This document shows, one piece after another, positions 7,891-20,993 of a DNA stretch of 64,000 nucleotides. The first letter of the stretch is position 1. Each line of letters begins with the position of its first letter. The DNA lies in NCBI GenBank assembly GCA_027186245.1, contig CP114499.1, positions 4,965,001 to 5,029,000 on the forward strand. Direction: 5' to 3'. The notes below the pieces were generated by a model. That model saw only the letters and a list, made by a program, of their open reading frames with translations, had not been told where the DNA came from and did not search any database. Source of the DNA: Coriaria nepalensis. Lineage: Eukaryota > Streptophyta > Magnoliopsida > Cucurbitales > Coriariaceae. The translations under genes and the position numbers were made by a program.

Positions 7891-10800
7891 GTGACTCACT
7901 GGCATGATTTTGAGGTGAAACAAATATACACATATCCCCCATAGATCATTAGCATGTTGTGCCCGAAACTCTTTTTTGAAGTTTGAAAAAAGAATTTGTC
8001 TGAATCCCCTTCATATAATTCATTCGCTTGAGGTGACTCATTGGCATGATTTTAAAGTGAAACAAATGCACACATATCCCCCAAAGATCATTAGCATGTT
8101 GTGCAAGGAACGTTTTTTTGAAGTGCGAAAATATAATTTTTCTTGAATCCCCTTCTTATGATTCATTGGCTTGAGGTGACTCAGTGCCATGATTTTGAGG
8201 TAAAATAAATGCACACATATTCCCCAAATATCACTAGCATGTTATGCACGAAACTATTATTTGAAGGGCAAAAATAGAATTCATCTTTTCCCCCTTCATA
8301 TGATTCATTGGCATGATTTTGAAGTGAAACAAAACGCACACATACCCCCACAGATCATTAGCATGTTGTGCCCGAAATTCTTTTTTGAAGTGCGAAAAAA
8401 GAATTTGTCTGAATCCCCTTCATATGATTCATTCGCTTGAGGTGACTCATTGGCAAGATTTTGAGGTGAAACAAATTTACACATATCACCCAAAGATCGT
8501 TAGCTTCTTGTGCACGAAACTCATTTTTGAAGTGCAAAAATAAAATTTGTCCAAATCTCCTTCATATGATTCATTGGCTTGGGTGACTCATTGGCTTGAT
8601 TTTGAGGTGAAACAAATGCACACATATCCCCCAAAGATCATTAGCATGTTGTGCACGGAATACTTTTTAAAAATGCGAAAATAGGATTTTTTCTGAATCC
8701 CCTTCATATAATTCATTATCATAAGGTGACTCAGTGCCATGATTTTGAGGTGAAACAAATGCACACATATCCCCCAAAAATCATTAGCATGTTGTTCACG
8801 AAACGCTTTTCCGAAGTGCGAAAATAGCATTTTTCTTAAATCCCCTTCTTATGATTCATTGGCTTGAGATGACTCATTGGCATGATTTTGAAGTGAAATA
8901 AAATGCACACATATCCCCCATAGATCATTAGCATGTTGTGTCCGAAACTCTTTTTTGAAGTGCGAAAAAAGAATTTCTCTGAATCCCTTCATATGATTCA
9001 TTCGCTTGAGGTGACTCATTGGCATAATTTTGAGGTGAAACAAATGCACACATATCCCGCAAAGATCATTAGCATGTTGTTCACGAAATGCTTTTTTCAA
9101 GTGCGAAAATAAAATTTTTCTTGAATCCCCTTCTTATGATTCATTGGCTTGAGGTGACTCAGTGCCATGATTTTGAGATGAAACAAATGCACACATATTC
9201 CCCAAATATCATTAGCATGTTATGGACGAAACTATTATTTGAAGGGCAAAAATAGAATTCATCTTTTTCCCCTTCATATGATTCATTGGCTTGAGATGAC
9301 TCATTGGCATGATTTTGAAGTGACACAAAACGCACACATATCCCCCATAGATCGTTAGCATGTTGTTCCCGAAACTCTTTTTTGAAGTGCGAAAAAAGAA
9401 TTTGTCTAAATCCCATTCATATTACTCATTCGCTTGAGGTGACTCATTGACATGATTTTGAAGTGAAACAAAACGCAAACATATCCCCCATAGATCGTTA
9501 GCATGTTTGTGCCCGAAACTCGTTTTTGTAGTGCGAAAAAAAAATTTGCCTGAATCCCCTTCATATGATTCAATCGATTGAGGTGACTCATTGGCATGAT
9601 TTTGAGGTGAAACAAATGCACACATATCCCCCAAATATCATTAGCATGTTGTGGATGGAACACTTTTTTGAAGTGCGAAAATAGATTTTTTTCTGAATCC
9701 CCTTCATATGATTCATTAGCTTGAGGTGACTCATTGGCATGATTTGGAGGTGAAACAAATGCACACATATCCCGCAAAGATCATTAGCATGTTGTTCACG
9801 AAACACTTTTTTGAAGTGCGAAAATATAATTTTTCTTGAATCCCCTTCCTATGATTCATTGGATTGAGGTGACTCAGTGCCATGATTTTGAGGTGAAACA
9901 AATGCACACATATTCCCCAAATATCATTCGCATTATGCACGAAACTATTATTTGAAGGGGAAAAATAGAATTCATCTTTTTCCCCTTCATACGATTCATT
10001 GGCTTCAGTTGACTTATTGGCATGATTTTGAAGTGAAACAAAACGCACACATATCCCTCATAGATCATTAGCATGTTGTTCCCGAAACTCTTTTTTGAAG
10101 TGCGAAAAAAGAATTTGTCTAAATCCCATTCATATTATTCATTCGCTTGAGGTGACTCATTGGCATGATTTTGAAGTGAAACAAATGCACACATATACCC
10201 AAAAGATGATTTGCATGTCGAGCAAGAAACACTTGTTGGAAGTGCAAAAACATAGTTCATTCGAATCTCTTTCATATGATTCATTGGCTTCAGGTGACTC
10301 ATTAGCATGATATTGAGGTGAAACAAATGCACACATATCCCCCAAAGATCAATAGCATGTTGTGCACGAAACACTTTTTTGAGGTGCGAAAATAGAATTT
10401 AGCTGAATCCCCTTCATATGATTCATTGGCTTGAGCTGACTCATTGGCAAGATTTTGAGGTGAAACAAATTCACAAATATTACCCAAAGCTCGTTAGCTT
10501 CTTGTGCACGAAACTCATTTTTGAAGTGCGAAAATAGAATTTGTCCGAATCCGCTTCCTATGATTCATTTTGAGGTGACTCAGTGCCATGATTTTGAGGT
10601 GAAACAAATGCATACATATCCCCCAAAGATCATCAGCATGTTGTGCATGGAACGCTTTTTTGATATGCGAAAATTGAATTTTTTCTGAATCCCCTTCAAA
10701 TGATTCATTAGGTTGATGTGACTCATTGGCATGATTTTGAGGTAAAACAAATGCACACATATCCCGCAAAGATCATTAGCATGTTGTTCACGAAACGCTT

Positions 10801-11305
10801 TTTTGAAGGGCGAAAATAGAATTTTTCTTGAATCCCCTTCCTATAATTCATTGGCTTGAGGTAACTCAGTGCAATGATTTTGAGGTGAAACAAATGCACA
10901 TATATTCCCACACATATATTCCCAAAATAATATTAGCATGTTATGCATGAAACTATTATTTGAAGGGCTAAAATAGAATTCATCTAATTCCTCTTCATAT
11001 GATTCATTGGCTTGAGATGAGTCATTGGCATGATTTTGAGGTGAAACAAACACACACATATCCCCCCATAGATCGTTAGTATGTTTGTGCCCGAAACTCT
11101 TTTTTGAAGTGCGAAAAAAACAATTTGTCTGAATCCCCTTCATATGGTTCATTCGCTTGAGGTGACTCATTGGCATGATTTTGAGGTGAAATAAATGCAC
11201 ACATATACCCAAAAGATGATTTGCATGTCGAGCACGAAACACTTGTTTGAAGTGCAAAAACATAATTCATTCGAATCTCCTTCAAATGATTCATTGGCGT
11301 GAAGT

Positions 11306-11869
11306 GACTCATTGGCATGATTTTGAGGTGAAACAAATGGACACATATACCCAAAAGATGATTTGCATGTCGTGCACGAAACACTTGTTTGAAGTGTAAA
11401 AACATAATTCTTTCGAATCACCTTCATATGATTCATTGTCTTGAGGTGATTCATTGGCATGATCTTGAGGTGAAGCAAATGCACACATATTTCCCAAATA
11501 TCATAGCATGTTGTGCATGAAACGCTTATTTGAAGTGCGAAAATAGAATTTGTATGAATTCTCTTCATATGATTCCTTGGCTTAACATGACTCATTTGCG
11601 TGATTTTGGGGTGAAACGAATGCACAAATATCCCCCAAAGATCATTAGCATATTGTGCACAAAACTCTGATTTGATGGGCGAAAACAGAATTCATTCGAA
11701 TCTCCTTCATATTATTCATTAGCTTGAGGCGACACATTGGCATGATTTTTAGGTGAAACAAATGAACACATATCGCCCAAATACCATTAGCATGTTGTGC
11801 ACAAAAATCTATTTGAAGTGCGAAAAATAGAATTAGTTCAAATCCCCTCATGATTCATTGGCTTGAAGT
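11306..11869. repeat. Ancestral-type tetramer D-A-B-C' (copy 2)
   Basis: Starts at about 11306 (D), 11448 (A), 11589 (B) and 11731 (C'). A carries CTTGAGGTGAAGC and a one-base loss in ATATCATAGC. B carries GGGTGAAACGAATGC and TTTGATGGGCG. C' carries GATTTTTAGGTG. Confidence 0.75.
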
Positions 11870-12290
11870 GACTCGGTGCCATGATTTTGAGGTGAAACAA
11901 AGGCACACATATTCCTCAAATATCGTTAGCATGTTGTGCACGAAACACTTGTTTGAATTGCAAAAACATAATTCATTCGAATCTCCTTCATATGATTCAT
12001 TGGCTTGAGGTGACTCATTAGCATGATATTAAGGTGAAACAAATGCACACATATCCCCCAAAGACCAATAGCATCTTGTGCATGAAACACTTTTTTGAGG
12101 TGCGAAAATAGAATTTAGCTGAATCCCCTTCATATGATTCATTGGCTTGAAGTGACTCATTGGCAAGATTTTGAGGTGAAACAAATGCACATATATTCCC
12201 CAAATATCATTAGCATGTTATGGACGAAACTATTATTTGAAGGGCAATAATAGAGTTCATCTAATTGCCCTTCATATGATTCATTGGCTT

Positions 12291-13990
12291 GAGATGACTC
12301 ATTGGCATGATTTTGAGGTGAAACAGACGCACACATATCCCCCATAGATAGTTAGCATGTTGTGCCCGAAACTATTTTTTGAAGTGCGAAAAAAAATTGT
12401 CTGAATTCGCTTGATACAATTGATTCGCTTGAGGTGACTCATTGACATGATTTTGAGGTTAAACAAATGCACATATATACCTAAAAGATAATTTGCACGT
12501 CGTGCACTAAACACTCGTTTGAAGTGCAAAAACATAATTCATTCGAATCTCCTTCATATGATTCATTGCCTTCAGGTGACTCATTAGCATAATTTTGAGG
12601 TAAAACAAATGCACACATATACCCAAAAGATGATTTGCATGTCATGCACGAAACACTTGTTTGAACTGCAAAAACATAATTCATTCGAATCTCCTTCATA
12701 TGATTCATTGGCTTGAGGTGACTCATTGGCATGATTTTTAGGCGAAACAAATACACACAAATACCCAAAAGATGATTTGCATGTCGTGCACGAAACACTT
12801 GTTTGAAGTGCAAAAACATAATTCATTCGAATCTCCTTCATATAATTCATTGGCTTGAGGTGACTCGTTGGAATGATTTTTAGGTGAAACAAACGCACAC
12901 ATATCCCCCATAGATCATTTGCATTTTGTGCCCAAAACTCTTTTTTGAAGTGCGAAAAAAGAATTTGTCTGAATCCCCTTGTTATGATTCATTTGCTTGA
13001 GGTCACTCATTGGCATGATTTTGAGGTGAAACAAATGCACATATATTACCCAAATATTATTAGCATGTTATACACAAAACTATTATTTGAAGGGCAAAAA
13101 TTGAATTCATCTAATTCCCCTTCATATGATTTATTGGCTTGAGATGACTCATTGGCATGATTTTGAGGTGAAACAGACGCACACATATCCGCCATAGATA
13201 GTTCGCATGTTGTGCCCGAAACTATTTTTTGAAGTGCGAAAAAAATTGTCTGAATTCGCTTGATACGATTGATTCACTTGAGGTGACTCATTGACATGAT
13301 TTTGAAGTTAAACAAATGCACATATATACCCAAAAGATAATTTGCATGTCGTGCACTAAACACTCGTTTGAAGTGCAAAAACATAATTCATTCGAATCTC
13401 CTTCATATGATTCATTGCCTTCAGGTGACTCATTAGCATAATTTTGAGGTGAAACAAATGCACACATATACCCAAAAGATGATTTGCATGTCGTGCACGA
13501 AACACTTGTTTGAACTGCAAAAACATAATTCATTCGAATCTCCTTCATATGATTCATTGGCTTGAGGTGACTCATTAGCATGATTTTTAGGCGAAACAAA
13601 TACACACATACCCAAAAGATGATTTGCATGTCGTGCACGAAACACTTGTTTGAAGTGCAAAAACATAATTCATTCGAATCTCCATCATATTATTCATTCG
13701 CTTGAGGTGACTCGTTGGAATGATTTATAGGTGAAACAAGCGCACACATATCCCTCATAGATCATTTGCATTTTGTGCCCAAAACTCTTTTTTGAAGTGC
13801 GAAAAACGAATTTGTCTGAATCCCCTTGATATGATTCATTTGCTTGAGGTCACTCATTGGCATGATTTTGAGGTGAAACAAATGCACACATATACCTAAA
13901 AGATGATTTGCATGTTGTGCACCAAACACTTGTTTGAAGTGCAAAAACATAATTCATTAGAATCTCCTTCATACATATAATTCATTGGCT
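12291..13990. repeat. Local tandem duplication of a six-monomer block (about 850 bp)
   Basis: The block starting with GAGATGACTC at 12291 is repeated at 13141. The shared markers come in the same order: GAAACAGACGCACACATATC, AACTATTTTTTGAAGTGCG, GTCTGAATTCGCTTGATAC, a D-type ACTCGTTTGAAGTGC, GATTTTTAGGCGAAAC, and CATTTGCATTTTGTGCCC. Related copies start at 14849 and 16703 inside the 1.85-kb duplication. Confidence 0.7.
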
Positions 13991-16900
13991 TGAGATGACT
14001 CATTGGCATGATTTTGAGGTGAAACAGACGCACACATATCCCCCATAGATAGTTAGCATGTTGTGCCCGAAACAATTTTTTGAGGTGCGAAAAAACAATT
14101 TGTCTGAATCCGCTTGATATTATTCATTCGCTTGAGGTGACTCATTGGCATGATTTTGAGGTGAAACAAATACACACATATACCCAAAAGAAGATTTGTC
14201 TGTCGTGCACGAAACACTTGTTTGAAGTGCAAAAACATAATTCATTAGAATCTCCTTCATACATATAATTCATTGGCTTGAGGTGACTTATTGGCATGAT
14301 TTTTGGGTTAAACAAACGCTTCCATATCCCCCATAGATCATTAGCATGTTGTGCCCGAAACTCTTTTTTAAAGTGCGAAAAAAGAGGTTGTCTGAATCAC
14401 CTTCATACGATTCATTCGGGTGAGGTGACTCATTGGCATGATTTTGAGGTAAAACAAATGCACAAATATCCCCCAAAGATCATTAGCATGTTATGCACAG
14501 AATGCTTTTTTGAAGTGCGAAAATATAAATTTTTTTGAATCCCCTTGAAATGATTCGATAGCTTGAGGTGATTCGTTGAATGATTTTAAGGTGAAACAAA
14601 TGCACACATGTCTCGCAAAGATCATTAGCATTTTGTTCACGAAAGGCTTTTTTGAAGTGCGAAAATAGAATTTTTCTTGAATCCCCTTCCTATAATTTAT
14701 TGGCTTGAGGTGACTCAGTGCCATGATTTTGAGGTGAAACAAATGCACATATATTCCCCAAATATTATTAGCATGTTATACACGAAACTATTATTTGAAG
14801 GGAAAAAATAGAATTCATCTAATTCCCCTTCATATGATTCATTGGCTTGAGATGACTCATTGGCATGATTTTGAGGTGAAACAGACGCACACATATCCCC
14901 CATAGATAGTTAGCATGTTGTGCCCGAAACTATTTTTTGAAGTGCGAAAAAAATTGTCTGAATTCGCTTGATACGATTGATTCGCTTGAGGTGACTCATT
15001 GACATGATTTTGAGGTTAAACAAATGCACATATATACCCAAAAGATGATTTGCATGTCGTGCACTAAACACTCGTTTGAAGTGCAAAAACATAATTCATT
15101 CGAATCTCCTTCATATGATTCACTGCCTTGAGGTGACTCATTAGCATAATTTTGAGGTGAAACAAATGCACACATATAACCAAAAGATGATTTGCATGTC
15201 GTGCACGAAACACTTGTTTGAACTGCAAAAACATAATTCATTCGAATCTCCTTCATATGATTCATTAGCTTGAGGTGACTCATTGGCATGATTTTTAGGC
15301 GAAACAAATACACACAAATACCCAAAAGATGATTTGCATGTCGTGCACGAAACACTTGTTTGAAGTGCAAAAACATAATTCATTCGAATCTCCTTCATAT
15401 TATTCATTCGCTTGAGGTGACTCGTTGGAATGATTTTTAGGTGAAACAAACGCACACATATCCCCCATAGATCATTTGCATTTTGTGCCCAAAACTCTTT
15501 TTTGAAGTGCGAAAAAAGAATTTGTCTGAATCCCCTTGATATGATTCATTTGCTTGAGGTCACTCATTGGCATGATTTTGAGGTGAAACAAATGCACACA
15601 TATACCTAAAAGATGATTTGCATGTTGTGCACCAAACACTTGTTTGAAGTGCAAAAACATAATTCATTAGAATCTCCTTCATACATATAATTCATTGGCT
15701 TGAGGTGACTCAGTGCCATGATTTTGAGGTGAAACAAATGCACATATATTCCCCAAATATTATTAGCATGTTATACACAAAACTATTATTTGAAGGGCAA
15801 AAATAGAATTCATCTAATTCCCCTTCATATGATTCATTGGCATGAGATGACTCATTGGCATGATTTTGAGGTGAAACAGACGGACACATATCCCCCATAG
15901 ATAGTTTGCATGTTGTGCCCGAAACAATTTTTTGAGGTGCGAAAAAACAATTTGTCTGAATCCGCTTGATATTATTCATTCGCTTGAGGTGACTCATTGG
16001 CATGATTTTGAGGTGAAACAAATCCACACATATACCCAAAAGAAGATTTGTCTGTCGTGCACGAAACACTTGTTTGAGGTGCAAAAACATAATTCATTAG
16101 AATCTCCTTCATACATATAATTCATTGGCTTGAGGTGACTTATTAGCATGATTTTTGGGTTAAACAAACGCTTCCATATCCCCCATAGATCATTAGCATG
16201 TTGTGCCCGAAACTCTTTTTTAAAGTGCGAAAAAAGAAGTTGTCTGAATCACCTTCATACGATTCATTCGGGTGAGGTGACTCATTGGCATGATTTTGAG
16301 GTGAAACAAATGCACAAATATCCCCCAAATATCATTAGCATGTTATGCACAGAATGCTTTTTTGAAGTGCGAAAATATAATTTTTTTTGAATCCCCTTGA
16401 AATGATTCGATAGCTTGAGGTGATTCATTGACATGATTTTGAAGGTGAAACAAATGCACACATATCTCGCAAAGATCATTAGCATTTTGTCCACGAAAGG
16501 CTTTTTTGAAGTGCGAAAATAGAATTTTTCTTGAATCCCCTTCCTATAATTGATTGGCTTGAGGTGACTCAGTGCCATGATTTTGAGGTGAAACAAATGC
16601 ACATATATTCCCCAAATATTATTAGCATGTTATACACGAAACTATTATTTAAAGGGCAAAAATAGAATTCATCTAATTCCCCTTCATATGATTCATTGGC
16701 TTGAGATGACTCATTGGCATGATTTTGAGGTGAAACAGACGCACACATATCCCCCATAGATAGTTAGCATGTTGTGCCCGAAACTATTTTTTGAAGTGCG
16801 AAAAAAATTGTCTGAATTCGCTTGATACGATTGATTCGCTTGAGGTGACTCATTGACATGATTTTGAGGTTAAACAAATGCACATATATACCCAAAAGAT

Positions 16901-17530
16901 GATTTGCATGTCGTGCACTAAACACTCGTTTGAAGTGCAAAAACATAATTCATTCGAATCTCCTTCATATGATTCATTGCCTTGAGGTGACTCATTAGCA
17001 TAATTTTGAGGTGAAACAAATGCACACATATACCCAAAAGATGATTTGCATGTCGTGCACGAAACACTTGTTTGAACTGCAAAAACATAATTCATTCGAA
17101 TCTCCTTCATATGATTCATTAGCTTGAGGTGACTCATTGGCATGATTTTTAGGCGAAACAAATACACACAAATACCCAAAAGATGATTTGCATGTCGTGC
17201 ACGAAACACTTGTTTGAAGTGCAAAAACATAATTCATTCGAATCTCCTTCATATTATTCATTCGCTTGAGGTGACTCGTTGGAATGATTTTTAGGTGAAA
17301 CAAACGCACACATATCCCCCATAGAAACTCTTTTTTGAAGTGCGAAGAAAGAATTTGTCTGAATCCCCTTGATATGATTCATTTGCTTGAGGTCACTCAT
17401 TGGCATGATTTTGAGGTGAAACAAATGCACACATATACCTAAAAGATGATTTGCATGTTGTGCACCAAACACTTGTTTGAAGTGCAAAAACATAATTCAT
17501 TAGAATCTCCTTCATACATATAATTCATTG
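13990..17530. repeat. Tandem duplication of a 13-monomer block (about 1,853 bp)
   Basis: Copy 1 is about 13990-15841 and copy 2 about 15842-17530. They agree closely, including rare words such as TTTTTGGGTTAAACAAACGC (about 14300 and 16154) and CTGTCGTGCACG. Copy 2 has lost about 22 bases at 17325-17330 (CCCATAGAAACTC) and ends one E-type monomer earlier. It is the longest near-identical duplication in the outer array. Confidence 0.8.
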
Positions 17531-20323
17531 GCTGAGATGACTCATTGGCATGATTTTTAGGTGAAACAAACGCACACATATCCCCCCATAGATCATTAGC
17601 ATCTTGTGCCCGATACTCTTTTTTGAAGTGCGAAAAAATAATTTATTTGAATCCCCTTCATATGATTCATTCGGTTTAGGTGACTCATTGGCATGATTTT
17701 GAGGTGAAAGAAATGCGTACATATCCCCCAAAGATCATTAGGATGTTATGCACGGAACGCTTTTTTGAAGTGCGAAAATAGAATTTTTTCTCAGTCCCCC
17801 TTCAATTGATTCACTAGCTTGAGGTAACTCATTGGCATGATTTTGAGGTGAAATAAATGCGCACATTTCCCGCAAAGATTATTAGCATTTTTTTTCACGA
17901 AACGCTTTTTTGAAGTGCAAAAATAGAATTTTTCTTGAATCCTCTTCGTATGATTCATTGGCTTGAGGTGACTCAGTGCCATGATTTTGAGGTGAAACAA
18001 ATGCACATTATATTCTCCAAATATTATTAGCATGTTATGCACGAAACTATTATTTGAAGGGCAAAAATAGAATTCATCTTATTCCCTTACATATGATTCA
18101 TTGGTTTGAGATGACTCATTGGCATGATTTTGAGGTGAAATAAACACACACATATCCCCCCATAGATAGTTAGCATGTTGTGGCCGAAACTCTTTTTTGA
18201 AGTGAGAAAAAAAAGTTTGTCTGAATCCCCTTGATATGATTCATTCGCTTGAGGTGACTCATTGGCATGATTTTAAGGTGAAACAAATGCACACATATAC
18301 CCAAAAGATGATTTGCATGTCATGCACGAAACACTTGTTTGAAGTGCAAAAACATAATTCATTCGAATATCCTTCATATAATTCATTCGCTTGAGGTGAC
18401 TTGTTGGAATGATTTTTAGGTGAAACAAACGCACACGTATCCCCCATAGATCATTAACATGTTGTGCCCGAAACTTTTTTTGGAAGTGCGAAAAAAGAAT
18501 TTGTCTGAATACCCCTTCATATGATTCATTCAGTTGAGGTGACTCGTTAGCATGATTTTTAAATGCACACATATCCCACAAAGATCATTAGCATGTTATG
18601 CATAGAACGCTTTTTTGAAGTCCGAAAATAGAATTTTTTCTGAATCCCCTTCAAATGATTCATTAGCTTGAGGTGACTGACTCATTGACATGATTTTGAG
18701 GTGAAACAAATGCAGACATATCCCCCATAGATAGTTAGCATGTTATTCACAAAACGCTTTTTTGAAGTGCAAAAAGAGAACTTTTTCTGAATCCCCTTCA
18801 TATGATTCATTGGCTTAAGGTGACTCATTCGCAAGATTTTGAGGTGACACAAATGCACACATATCCCCCAAAGATCATTAGCATGTTGTGCACGGAACGC
18901 TTTTTTGAACTGCGAAAATAGAATTTTTCCTGAATCCCCTTCATATGATTCATTAGCTTAAGGTGACTCATTGACATGATTTTGAGGTGAAACAAATGCA
19001 CACATATCCCGCAAAGATCATTAGCATGTTGTTCACGAAACACTTTTTTGAAGTGCGAAAATAGAATTTTTTCTGAATCCCCTTCATATGATTCATTAGC
19101 TTGAGGTGATTACTGGCATGATTTTGAGGTGAAACAAATGCACACATATCCTGCAAAGATCATTAGCATGTTGTTCATGAAACCCTTTTTTGAAGTGCGA
19201 AAATAGAATATTTTTTTTTATGAATCCCCTTCTTATGATTTATTAGCTTGAAGTGACTCAGGGCCAATATTTTGAGGTGAAACATATGCACACAGATTCC
19301 TAAAATATCATTACCATGTTGTGCAGGAAACAATTATTTGAAGGGAAAAAATAGAATTCATCAAAATTCTCTTCATATGATTCATTGGCTTGAGGTGACT
19401 CATTAGCATGATATTGAGGTGAAACAAATGCACACATATCTCAAAGATGATTTGCATGTTGTGCACGAAACACTTGTTTGAAATGCAAAAACATAATTCA
19501 TTCGAATCTGCTTCATATGATTCATTGGCTTGAGGTGAAACAAATGCACACATATTCAGCAAATATCATTAGCATGTCGTGCACAAAACGCTTATTTGAA
19601 GTGCGAAAATAGAATTTGTCCGAATCCCTTTCATTCAATTCATTGGCTTGAGGTGACTCATTTGCGTGATTTTGAGGTGAAACAAATGCACACATATCCC
19701 CCAAAAATCATTAGCATATTGTGCACGGAACGCTTTTTTGAAGTGCGAAAATATAATTTTTTTTCTGAATCCCCTTCACATGATTCATTAGCTTGAGGTG
19801 ACTCATTGGCATGATTTTGAGGTGAACCGTATGCACACATATCCCGCAAAGATCATTAGCAGGTTGTTCAAGAAACGCTTTTTTGAAAGATGAAAATATA
19901 TTTTTTTTCTGAGTCCCCTTCTTATGATTCATTAGCTTGAGGTGACTCGGTGCCATGATTTTGAGGTGAAACAAATGCACATGTATTCCCCAAATATTAC
20001 TCGCATGTTATGCACGAAACTATTATTTGAAGGACAAAAATAGAAACCATCTAATTCCCCTTCTTATGATTCATTGGCTTGAGATGACTCATTGGCATGA
20101 TTTTGAGGTGAAACAAACGCACACATATCCTCCATAGATAGTTATCATGTTGTGCCCGAAACTCTTTTTTGAAGTGCGAAAAAAAAGTTTGTCTGATTTT
20201 AAGGTGAAACAAACGCCCACATATCTCCAAAAGGTGATTTGCTTGTTGTGCATGAAACACTTTTTTGAAGTGTGAAAAAAGAATTTGTCCGAATCCCCTT
20301 CATTTGATTCATTCACTTGAGGT

Positions 20324-20890
20324 GACTCATTGGCATAATTTTGAGATGAACCAAATGCACACATATACCCAAAAGATGATTTGATTGTTGTGCACGAATT
20401 ACTTGTTTGAAGTGCAAAAACATAATTCATTCAAATCTCCTTCATATGATTCATTGGCTTGAGGTGACTCATTGGCATGATCTTGAGGTGAAGCAAATGC
20501 ACACATATTCCCCAAATATCATTAGCATGTTGTGCACGAAACGCTTATTTGAAGTACGAAAATAGAATTTGTATGAATCCTCTTCATATGATTCATTGGC
20601 TTGAGGTAACTCATATGCGTGATTTTGAGGTGAAACGAATGCACACATGTCCCCCAAAGATCATTGGCATGTTATGCACGAAACTCTTAGTTGATGGGCG
20701 AAAACAGAATTAAATCGAACTACTTCATATTATTCATCAGCTTGAGGCAACTCATTGGCATGATTTTTAGGTGAAACAAACACACACATATCCCTCAAAT
20801 ATCATTAGCATGTTGTGCATAAAAAGCTTATTTCGAGTTCGAAAATAGAATTCGTTGGAATCCCGTCCTTATGATTCATTGGCTAGAGGT
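20324..20890. repeat. Ancestral-type tetramer D-A-B-C' (copy 3), next to the HOR array
   Basis: Starts at about 20324 (D), 20466 (A), 20608 (B) and 20750 (C'). It lies one shortened monomer away from the start of the regular HOR at 20994. Its C' has GATTTTTAGGTG with AAACACACACATATC, the closest outer-array match to the left half of HOR monomer C. Confidence 0.75.
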
Positions 20891-20993
20891 GACTCGGTGC
20901 CATGATTTTGAGGTGAAACAAATGCACACTTATTCCCCAAAGCGGAAATAGAATTAATTCGAATCTCCTTCATAATTTTCATTGGCTTGAGGC
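20891..20993. repeat. Shortened hybrid monomer (103 bp) at the boundary between outer array and HOR
   Basis: It begins as an E-type monomer (CGGTGCCATG, ATTCCCCAAA), then jumps to AGCGGAAATAGAATTAATTCG, so about 39 bases of the usual centre (the ATCATTAGCATG...GTGC part) are missing. It ends like a B monomer (CGAATCTCCTTC, GGCTTGAGGC). This is one deletion or unequal exchange inside a monomer, at exactly the point where the regular 568-bp order begins. Confidence 0.8.

Larger units (their letters stand above)
4757..20993. repeat. Outer, heterogeneous part of the satellite array
   Basis: About 114 monomers that differ clearly from neighbour to neighbour, with many small indels. At least nine types can be told apart. 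A: GATCTTGAGGTGAAGC. B: TTTGATGGGCGAAAAC. C': GATTTTTAGGTG with an AAAAAGCTTATTTG-like word. D: ACCCAAAAGATGATTTG. E: CAGTGCCATG and TTGAAGGGC. F: CCCATAGATC and TGTGCCCGAAAC. G: TGTGCACGGAACGC. H: CCCGCAAAGATC and TTGTTCACGAAAC. I: CGTTAGCTTCTTGTGC. Types recur in preferred orders (G-H-E-F and D-A-B-C'), but no single HOR dominates. High divergence beside the non-satellite flank is typical of array edges. Confidence 0.85.
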
